From positions 186,001 to 250,000 of the forward strand of contig DDSH01000012.1 of assembly GCA_002343775.1 (NCBI GenBank): a stretch of DNA of 64,000 bases. Reading direction: 5' to 3'. This document shows positions 35,035-44,300 of this stretch, one piece after another. How positions within the stretch are numbered: position 1 is the stretch's first letter; each line of letters begins with the position of its first letter. A program made the position numbers and the translations under genes. The DNA comes from Anaerolineales bacterium UBA2395 (lineage in GTDB: Bacteria; Chloroflexota; Anaerolineae; Anaerolineales; Villigracilaceae). The notes beneath the pieces were generated by a model, which made no database searches, was not told the DNA's origin, and saw only the letters and a list, made by a program, of their open reading frames with translations.

Positions 35035-36312
35035 ATGCTGAAGATCATCCTGCATGCGCCGAATCACATTTCGCCTTTTTGTGAACCCGCGCGTGAACTT
35101 CGGATTCAAAATTCCCCGCTCTGGCTGCATCAGCGCAACCTGTTCGCGCCCTACGTGACCCGTGAAATGGAACTCAAGCAGGGGGAGCGCATGCAGCCCG
35201 TCCGCGAACCGACCATCGTATACCGCGACAACCTCTTCTTCGACGAGTTTTACATCCAAGCCTTTATGGCAGAGGCTCAGAAGCGCAACCGCCCCGTCCG
35301 TGCGGCATTTCGCGCCGATGACCCTGCCTTCCGCGAACATGCCCTGCCGCTGTCCAATTCCTATACCCCGGCTGGCAGCTTGTATCTTGCCGACCTGTGG
35401 TACTACCCGAATGGACCCATGGCGGGCGCGGAGCCGCTGGTCATCGATATGCAGGCGCGGGAGATCGGTTACTACCATGTGCCAACTTACATGGCAGACC
35501 AAAGCGGTGACCTTGTCTTTCAGGTGCCCCTGCGCGCCATGATCGCGATCGATTCTTGGGTGCACGTCTTCATCGCGGACATGGTGTTCAGCCAGTTTGC
35601 GCGCGGCGCACGCTTCGAGAAGCGCCTCAAGGAAGACCTGGGCTTTAAGATGAAGATCATCGGGAAAGCCATCTACGAGGGACGGCAGGTGCTGGAATGC
35701 TCTGAACTGGTGAAGATCGGCAAGGGCTGTGTGATCGACCCCAGCGCCGTGATCCACGGTCCAACGATCATCGGCGACAATGTTACCGTCAATGCCGGGG
35801 CGGTCATTGAGAATTGCGTGATCGGGAATAACGTCAACGTTTCGCAGGATGTGCAACTGATGCTTTCGGTGATCGGGGATGGCGCGTTCCTGCCGTTTCG
35901 CACCGCCATGTTCATGACTACCGTGATGGAAAACTCCATGGTGGCGCAGAATACCTGCCTGCAAATGTGTGTGGTCGGCAGAAACACGTTCATCGGCGCA
36001 GGGTCTACTTTTACCGACTACAATCTCATCCCCATTCCCTTGCGCGCCCGTGATGGCAACGGCAACCTGAGTCTCTCCAACCGTCCTGTGCTGGGCGGCT
36101 GCGTGGGGCATAACTGTCGTATTGGCTCCGGGATGATCATTTATCCGGCTCGTACCATTGAATCTGATGTGGTGCTGGCTGCATCACATGATCGGCGTGT
36201 GATCGACCGCGATATTACGTTCGACCAGAGCGACCATCACAAGTGGAAACTCGCGCATCTTCACCAGACGCCGTATCATAAAAAATCGAAAGCCGAGGTC
36301 GAATCCTGGTAG
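35035..36312 (+). CDS. Left-handed beta-helix (hexapeptide) protein
   Basis: A 425-residue protein. From about residue 225 to 395 it carries hexapeptide repeats such as IGKGCVIDPSAVIHGPTIIG, IIGDNVTVNAGAVIENCVIG and IGSGMIIYPARTI, which form a left-handed beta-helix as in GlmU-type acyltransferases. The N-terminal 220 residues could be a remnant nucleotidyltransferase-like domain, but the usual G-x-G-T-R motif is not seen. Substrate unknown. It abuts the acyl-ACP-reductase-like gene with no gap. Confidence 0.7.
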   Translation: MLKIILHAPNHISPFCEPARELRIQNSPLWLHQRNLFAPYVTREMELKQGERMQPVREPTIVYRDNLFFDEFYIQAFMAEAQKRNRPVRAAFRADDPAFREHALPLSNSYTPAGSLYLADLWYYPNGPMAGAEPLVIDMQAREIGYYHVPTYMADQSGDLVFQVPLRAMIAIDSWVHVFIADMVFSQFARGARFEKRLKEDLGFKMKIIGKAIYEGRQVLECSELVKIGKGCVIDPSAVIHGPTIIGDNVTVNAGAVIENCVIGNNVNVSQDVQLMLSVIGDGAFLPFRTAMFMTTVMENSMVAQNTCLQMCVVGRNTFIGAGSTFTDYNLIPIPLRARDGNGNLSLSNRPVLGGCVGHNCRIGSGMIIYPARTIESDVVLAASHDRRVIDRDITFDQSDHHKWKLAHLHQTPYHKKSKAEVESW

Positions 36313-37419
36313 ATGGATACGTTTGCGTTCATCATTCATCCCATCGACCCCAAACGCGACGTGAGCCGGAAGTTCCCGTTCCTTGGAAAGGTGTTGACGG
36401 AAAAACAGATCGATTTTTTTTCCACGTTCTTTCCGCCGGTGTACATTTCAGAGATCGAAGGAATCACTTCGCTAGCCACCGGCAAGGTCATCAAAGGCTG
36501 GTTCATTGCCTGCCCTTATACGCCGCGCCGCATGATGCAGTTGCCTGAGCGTACGGTCTATCGTAAAATTGTCCAGACCGGTCGCATGGCAGAGCAGCTG
36601 GGCGCGAAAATCCTTGGTTTGGGCGCGTTCACATCGGTGATCGGTGATGCCGGTGTGACGATTGCAAATGCTTTGGATGTTCCCGTCACCACTGGTGATT
36701 CGTACACGGTGATGATGGCGGTGCAAGCCATCCGTGATGCGGCGAAGGTGATGGGCATTAAAATGGAGGATGCGACGGTTGCCGTTGTGGGCGCCACGGG
36801 CTCCATTGGGCGCGTCTGCGCGGAACTGATAGCGGAGGAAGCCGCCCGGACTTTGCTCATTGCCCGGGATGAGCAAAAACTCGCAGATCTGCGAGACAGG
36901 CTTCAGGTCCGGGCGCGAAGCGAGCTTTGCATCAGCACGAAGATGGATGTGCTGAAGGAAGCGCAGCTGATCCTGACCGTTACGAGCGCGATCCATGATG
37001 TCATCCGCCCGGAACACCTTCAACCGGGCAGTGTGGTGTGTGATGTTGCCCGCCCCCGTGATGTTTCTGCAATGGTGGCGGCGGCGAGAGATGATATATT
37101 AGTGATCGACGGCGGCATGGTGGATGTGCCAGGTCCCGTGAATTTTCACTTTAATTTCGGTTTTCCAGAAGGCAAGGCGTATGCCTGTATGGCAGAGACG
37201 ATAGCCCTGGCGCTGGAAGGACGTTTTGAAGATTACACGGTTGGCAAGGATATTACGCTCGAACGGGTGCGCGAGATCACGGCGATCGCGGAGCGACACG
37301 GTTTCCGCATGAGCGGGTTTCGTTCGTTCGAGCGCGAGGTCACGGAAGAACAGATTGAAGTGGTTCGAAGAAATGCACGCAAAGGACGCACAATGCGTTT
37401 AGGAGGCTTACATGGCTAA
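36313..37419 (+). CDS. Acyl-ACP-reductase-like (AAR) enzyme
   Basis: Resembles cyanobacterial long-chain acyl-ACP reductase, which makes fatty aldehydes from acyl-ACP with NAD(P)H. Shared features in order are LGAKILGLGAFTSVIGDAG, TTGDSYT, the Rossmann motif VAVVGATGSIGR at about 157-167, ARDEQKLADL, DVARPRDV and KAYACMAETIALALEG, whose Cys at about 292 lines up with the catalytic Cys of the family. Length 368 fits. It directly follows the beta-helix gene and overlaps the response regulator gene by 8 nt. No aldehyde-deformylating oxygenase gene is nearby. Confidence 0.75.
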   Translation: MDTFAFIIHPIDPKRDVSRKFPFLGKVLTEKQIDFFSTFFPPVYISEIEGITSLATGKVIKGWFIACPYTPRRMMQLPERTVYRKIVQTGRMAEQLGAKILGLGAFTSVIGDAGVTIANALDVPVTTGDSYTVMMAVQAIRDAAKVMGIKMEDATVAVVGATGSIGRVCAELIAEEAARTLLIARDEQKLADLRDRLQVRARSELCISTKMDVLKEAQLILTVTSAIHDVIRPEHLQPGSVVCDVARPRDVSAMVAAARDDILVIDGGMVDVPGPVNFHFNFGFPEGKAYACMAETIALALEGRFEDYTVGKDITLERVREITAIAERHGFRMSGFRSFEREVTEEQIEVVRRNARKGRTMRLGGLHG

Positions 37420-38314
37420 CGCTCGCCTTTTGGTCGTTGAAGACGATCTTGATATTGCCAATATGCTCAAGATTTATTTCTCCGGTCTGCAATATGATGT
37501 GGATGTTGCGAACCGTGGAAGGGATGCTCTCGAAAAGACCCGGCAAGTTCTGCCGCATTTGATCGTGCTGGATATCATGCTGCCTGACATTGACGGGTAC
37601 GAGGTCTGCCGCACTCTGCGCACCAACATGCGCACCAGCCATATCCCGGTGATATTCCTCACTCAGAAAGATGAGCGCAGCGACAAGCTGCAGGGTCTGG
37701 AATTAGGCGCGGATGATTACATCACCAAACCCTTCGATATCGAGGAACTCAAGCTGCGTGTGCAGGGCGCGATCCGCCGTTCGGAACGCGAAAGCCTGAC
37801 CGACCCGCGCTCTGGTCTCCCGGCGGGACGTTTGATCGAGGAGCAGCTGCGTCGTATCATCCGCGAAAAGAACTGGGCACTGCTGGATGTGCGTGTCAAT
37901 AACTTCGAACCGTTCAAGGATGTGTACGGTTTCGTGGCGGGCGACGATGTCCTCCGATTTGCGGCGATGTTGATCGGTGAAGTTGTGGATGAATTTGGAA
38001 CGCCGAGCGATTTTATCGGTCATGCCGGCGGCGATAACTTCATCATCATCACCACCAGCGAGGCAGCGGCGCAGATCCGCGAGAGGATCAAACAGCGTTT
38101 CGCCGAGGAAGTGCAAAGCCACTATAACTTCATCGACCGCCAGCAGGGATTTATCCAGGCTCCCAAGACCGAAGGTGGTGTGGAGAAGGTGGGCTTTATG
38201 ACCATGTCGGCGGGGCTGGTTTCCCCGGATTTGCATACCTTTGCGGATATCCGCGAGATCACGGAATTGGCGGCAGAAGCCCGCAGACAGGATGCGGCTG
38301 CATCCACCGCATAG
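37412..38314 (+). CDS. Receiver plus degenerate GGDEF protein
   Basis: A 300-residue response regulator. The receiver (1-120) has DD at 11-12, phosphoacceptor Asp 54 in IVLDIMLPDIDG, Thr in IFLTQKD and Lys in ITKPFD. The C-terminal domain (about 130-295) follows the diguanylate cyclase layout, but the signature reads GGDNF in HAGGDNFIII, so catalytic activity is doubtful; it may bind nucleotide or act as a scaffold. It overlaps the reductase gene and lies 20 nt before the giant kinase. Confidence 0.88.
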   Translation: MANARLLVVEDDLDIANMLKIYFSGLQYDVDVANRGRDALEKTRQVLPHLIVLDIMLPDIDGYEVCRTLRTNMRTSHIPVIFLTQKDERSDKLQGLELGADDYITKPFDIEELKLRVQGAIRRSERESLTDPRSGLPAGRLIEEQLRRIIREKNWALLDVRVNNFEPFKDVYGFVAGDDVLRFAAMLIGEVVDEFGTPSDFIGHAGGDNFIIITTSEAAAQIRERIKQRFAEEVQSHYNFIDRQQGFIQAPKTEGGVEKVGFMTMSAGLVSPDLHTFADIREITELAAEARRQDAAASTA

Positions 38315-38334
38315 GCAGGTAGTGAGTATTCTTC

Positions 38335-41300
38335 ATGTTTCCCGGGTTGGGCGTTAGCCTGTTCATTGCTGGGCTGGTGGTAGTTGCACTAGCCTGGTTA
38401 ACGTTGCGTATGCTCCCCCGATCAAGGGCTGTCGCACAGGGGTTGGATAGTCCTGCACCCATGTTCCCCGAATCTACAAATTCAAAAGATGCGATCATCA
38501 TCCTCCAACCCGGTGGACGGGTGGAGTATGTCAGCGCGCGCGCCAGAGACTATTTTAACCTGCGTGAAAATGAGTCGTACGACATCGAGCGCCTTGCGCG
38601 ATACGTCCGCCCGGCGGACGACTTTCTGGACCTTTGCGCGGCTCCCGGTTTGAAGCGCATGTCCATCGGCGGCAGGCTGGTGGATGTTGCCTCGTTCGAG
38701 GTGCCGGGTTCGTATCCGATGATGCTGGTATCGCTGCGCAGCAAGGATGGTGTATCCGGTTTGGAGCAGGGGAACGGCGCCTCCAGTGAGATCTTGCAGC
38801 TGGCGACCGAATTCAGCCAGGGCATTGCGGCAAGCCTCGACCTGAACACCACCGTGCGCTCCATTCTGGAGCACGTCAGCCGCCTCATCCCTTCGGATGT
38901 GCTGGAACTTAAGCTATGGAATGCGGAACGCCAGATGCTGATCCCGTACCGTTTTCAGCAGTCCAGTTCGGGGCGGGTGGTTACCGCTTCCCTTTCCCAA
39001 TTCGGCAGCCTGACCGACCAACTGCTGGATCGTAAAATTCCTTTCCTGCTCGGCAATGTGCGCTCCGAACTTTCCGCCAGCGGCGAGCTGCTAGGCATTC
39101 AATCGTATTTGGGCATTCCTCTCACCGCCGCCGGCACCCTCGTCGGCACTCTTGAAGCAGGGCAGATGAATAGCGGCGCCTTTGGCGCGCATGACCTTGA
39201 ACTTCTCACCCTGGTTTCCGGGCAGGCAGCGGTCGCCATCCGTAATGCGAAGCTGTACGAAGAGGAACAAAAACGACGCGCCGAACTGACAGGGCTTGCA
39301 AACCTCAATCAGGCATTGAGTTCCGTGCGCGACATGCAGGATGTGTTCACGCGTCTTGTGGAAAGCGTCGCTCCGCTCTTTCAAACGGAGATCGTCGGTT
39401 TCATGCTCTATGATGAAGACCGGCGTGTGCTGGAAGGCAAAGTCCCCTTCCACGGGCTGCCCCCTCACGTTGTCGAAATCTACCGCGCCTCCATCCAGCC
39501 GGGAAGTGTTGCCGAAAATGTGCTCGTCGCCCAGCAGCCCATTGTTACCATGAACGCCATGGGGGATGAGAACTGGCGCGCCCTCGGACTGGCGGATGTG
39601 GCAACCGCAGCAAGCCTGCGCGACAACGCACTTATCCCGCTTCTTTCTTCGGGACGGATGCTCGGTTTTCTCCAGATCGGGCACCACACTCAGGGAGTGA
39701 TCGCCTTCTCCGCAGAAGAGATCCGCCTGATGAACATCGTCGCGAATCAGGCGGCTGCCATCATCGAGAATGTGCTGCTGGTGCAGCAAGCCCGCTCCCG
39801 AGCCCAACGCGCCGACGCGTTGCGTCGTATCGCAAGCCTTGCCTCCTCTGCCGCCACTCTGCCGGAAATTCTCAAATATTCAGTGCAGGAACTCGCCCAC
39901 CTATTCCAGGCAGATACTGCCGCGATCTTCCTCATGGACGAGAATCGGGGTGTCTTGCGACTGAGTCCCGAATCCATGTTCGGGGTTTCGGATGAGATCG
40001 GCAGGGACTTTCTTCAAATCTTTGTGGATGACCCCAATTACCGGAATACCGTTTCCGGCAGTCAAAAGCCATTTCTATCCGGTCGCCTCAGCACAGACCG
40101 GAGAATTCTGCCCGTTTACCGACCGCTGGTGAACGCCCTGACCATCGAATCTGCCATTGTCGTTCCGCTTGTGGTCCGTGAACGCAGCCTTGGCGAATTG
40201 ATGTTGGGCAGCTATAAAGCCGAGCATTTCAACGCTTACGATCTGCAGGTGGTTTCCACCGCAGCAGGACAGATCGCTTCTGCCCTTGAATCTGCCAGCC
40301 TGCTTGCCCAAACCGACGAAGCACTGCGGGGTCGAGTGGAACGGCTCGCTGCTGTCATCCGCGCTACGCGCGAATTGGGCTCCCTGCCGGATGTGAAGCA
40401 ACTGCTCCAGGTGTTGAACGATGAAAGCCTGCACCTGACGAGCGCCGACTGTGCCTCCACCCTGCTATTCGAGCAGGGCGGCAATTCCACCGATCCGCGT
40501 CTTCAAGTTGCGGTTGGCTGCGCCCGCCAACCCGAGCTGACTCAACCCGAACGCGCCGCCCTCAAGAAGGGTGAGCCTTATATCGTTTCGGACTTCATTC
40601 AGGAAGGTCTGCTGCCCCCACACGACGGTTCCCGCTCCGGGATGGTTGTTCCGATCTTCCATCAATCGCGCGCAGTCGGCTTGATCTCACTTCATTCCAA
40701 TCGCTCGAGGTTCTTTACCGCCGAGTCTCTTGAATTGGTCCAAATGCTTTCGGTACAGGCTGGCACTGCCATTCATAACACCCAGCGTTACCAGACCGAA
40801 CGGCAGCGCAGTGAATTGATGCGCCGCCGCTCCGAGACGCTCGTACGCCTGACCGAAGTCAGCTATTCGATGGGGCATGACCAGCCGCTCGACCAGGCAT
40901 TGCAGATCATCGCCCGCGGCATTCGCGATGCATCCCCCTTCCGGGTGGTATTGGTCAGTATCCTTGAACCGGATACGGGTCTGTTGAGACGCGTATCCGC
41001 GGTGGGCGTACCGCAGGAAATGTTGAGTGAGTTGTTCTCCCGCAAGCAGCCGCTTGCCAGTGTCCAACAGCTCATGCGTTCCGAATTCAAGATCAGCCAT
41101 TCCTACTTCATCCCCGCCAACCAGACTCCGGTTTTCCCGCCGGATATGCACAGTATTACCCTGATGGATGTAACTGCTCCGGTCGTGAAGACTGCGAACA
41201 TGTGGGATGCGAACGACTTCTTCATCATCCCGCTCGAAAACGCGGAAGGACAGGTCGTGGGGCTTGTCAGCCTCGACGACCCATCCAACGGGCTTCGCCC

Positions 41301-44300
41301 CGATGTTGCCACCATCGAATCGGTGGAGGTTTTCGCCTCGCAAGCTGCATTACTGATCAGCAACACAATGCGGCAGGGAGAACTCCGCTCCCGTATTGAT
41401 TCGCTTTCCTCCGCCTTGGAACGCCAGCAGAAATTGCTTAACATCACCCAGAACGACCTGCCGGTGCTCCTGCGCAAAGACCTCGAACAGACGATTTCGC
41501 TTCACAACCTCGACCGACGCGCCCAGCGTGTGCGCGCCGGTTTGGCGATCACCGAATCCGTCAGCCGCCAACTGGATGCGGCTTCGGCGCTTTCTGCGTT
41601 GGGACGTGAGACCCTGACGCAGTTGGGCATGTCTGTGGCGCTCGTGGCGGAGAACACCCCCGAAGGACCGCACCTGCAGCACGTCATGGGCAGCCTGCCG
41701 CGTTCGACGAACGTGGAAGCGTTGTTCGGTCAGCGTAACCCGCTGCGCGCTTGTTTGCAGAACGGAACGCCCATCCTCATCCCCAACCTCGACGAGAACG
41801 ACGAATGGCGCGACGCCACCCTGCTTACCTCCCTGCGCGCCAAGGGCGTCATTTGTCTGCCTATTCTTGTGGAAAACAGACCGGTGGCTGCCATGCTCGC
41901 CACCAGCCCTGAACCGATGCCCAACTTCACCGACGAGGACATTCAGGTCTACACCCAGATCTCCCAGCAGACCTCCCTCATCCTGCAAAACATCTCATTG
42001 CTGAACCAGACCCGCCGCCGGTTGGACGAGGTGAATCTCCTGCTCGATTTCAGCCGCCAGTTATCGGGGATGGATTCCGATGCGATCGTCAAATCCCTTT
42101 TGGATAGCGCGCGGCGCGTCATCCAGCATGCGCATGCGGGCGTGGTGCTGCTTTGGAACGCAAAGACCGAAATGCTTTCACCGCGCGCCGTTTCGGGCTA
42201 CGCCGACAATGACAGCATGCAATACATCAATTATCGCCCCGGCGAAGCGCTGCCCGGGAATACCTTCTTGAACCGTAAATCGCGCCGAGTGGACGAGATC
42301 AATTTCGCGCGCGATTACAACCTCGGTGCAGATAACCTCGCGTTATATCGTCAGGCAACCGGCGGGCGTGTGCCCGTCTCCTGCCTGCTTGTGCCCATCA
42401 TCTCCGCCGACCAAAACCTGGGTCTGCTGGTTCTCGATAACTTCAACACGACCAGCGCCTTCCGCCCGGAAGATGAAACCCTGTTGATCTCCCTCTCGCA
42501 GCAGGTGGCATTGTCGCTGGATAACCTGCGCCTCGTGCAGGCGACCCAGGAACGCGCTGGTCAGTTGCAGGCGCTCAACGACGCTTCAGTTTCTTTGACC
42601 TCGAGCCTGAGCAGCGACCAGTTGATCGGTTCCCTGCTTGACCAGCTCAAGCCCATCCTGCCGTTCGATACCGCCACACTCTGGCTGCGTGAAAAAGACC
42701 GCCTCACCGTCGCCTCCACGCGCGGCTTCTCCGATGTAGAGCAGCGCCTTGGCTTGTCGGTTGCGGTGACAGATAGCGCGCTCTTCAAGGAAATGGCGCA
42801 GTCTGCCCAGCCCATTCTCGTCAAGGATGTGCGCGAAGATCCGCGCTTCCCACCCGTGGAAGCCCCGCGTCTATCGTGGCTGGGCATTCCGCTTATCTCC
42901 AAGGGCGAACTGGTCGGCGCGATCGCTGTGGAAAAATGGCAGGCGAATTACTACACCCGTGAGCAGATTCAGGTTGGTTTGACCTTCGCCAGCCAGTCGG
43001 CGGTCTCGCTGGATAATTCACGCCTGTACGAAGATAGCGTCAAACGCGCCACAGAACTCGACCAGCGTTCACAGCGTCTCACCACCGTCAATCGCTTCAC
43101 CTCCGCCCTGACCCGCTCACTGGATACCGACCAGATCCTGAATCTCACTGCTGAAGAGCTGCTCAAGGGGTTGAACGCAAGGCGCGTCTCTGTTGTGACC
43201 TTCGAGCGCGGACAAGCCTACTGGAAGATCGCCACACCGAGAATCCGCGCCAAACTTCCGCGCCTTCTGCCGGATGCGCCCATCTTCAGCCGTTTGCGTG
43301 AATCGCTCGGAATCTTCAACACCGATGATGTCCGCAGCGAGCCAGACCTTGCCTCGATCATCGACATGTTAGGCGAAAGTGCCACAGCGTTGCTGATCCT
43401 GCCCATTGTCAGCGGGCAGACGCTTACGGCTTTGCTGCTCGCCCAAATGTCGGGAGATGCGCGGTTTGGCATCAACGAACTTGAAGTGGCGCGTACCATC
43501 ACCAATCAAGCCACCATTGCGATGGAGAACGCACGCCTGTATCAATCTTCCGTGCGCACGGCGGAGCGGTTTGAGGTTCTCAACGAGACGAGCTCGCTGG
43601 TCAGTGCCAGCCTTAACCCGGAAGAGGTGTACATCTCTGTGCATAAGGCGGCGGAACGTCTCATGCCGTTGGATTCTTTTGCCATCACACTGCTGGATCA
43701 GGAAACGAATGAGATCGACCCGGTCTATCTTTTCGATAAAGGCAAGCGTGTGTTTGCCCAGCGTGTCCCGTTCGGAAAAGGTTTGAGCAGCGAGGTGATT
43801 CGCACCGGTCAGCCCGTTCTGGCATCCAGCTCTGAGCAGGCAGATCGATTGGGGACCGTGCGCGCTGGTGATGACACGGAAGAGACCGAGTCCATCGTTG
43901 CCGTGCCTATGATCGTGGGCGCCAAAGTGCTGGGTATGCTTTCGGCGCAAAGTTACCAACCGGGTGTTTATAGTGAAGAGGATATGCAGATCCTCGGCAC
44001 GTTGGCGAACCAAGCCATCGTCGCCATTCAGAACGGGCGCCTCTTCGAAGAGACCCAAACTCTCGCTTCCGAACTCGAAGCGCGCGTGGTGGAACGTACC
44101 GCCCAATTGCAACGCGAACAGCAGAACACCGAAACCCTGTTGCGCATCCTCACCGAGGTTTCGTCCAGCCTCGACCTTGACCGTACCCTGAACCGCACGC
44201 TTTCTCTGTTGAACGATACACTGGGCGCGGAACAGGGAACCATTTTGCTTGTGAACCCGGAAGATAACCTCCTGCATTATCGCGCGGGGTACGGCTACCT

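Noticed and set aside
34990..36111. 373-codon minus-strand open frame opposite the beta-helix gene
   Set aside because: It is the complement of hexapeptide-repeat codons; the plus-strand product has regular I/V-G-x repeats and a promoter, the minus frame has neither.
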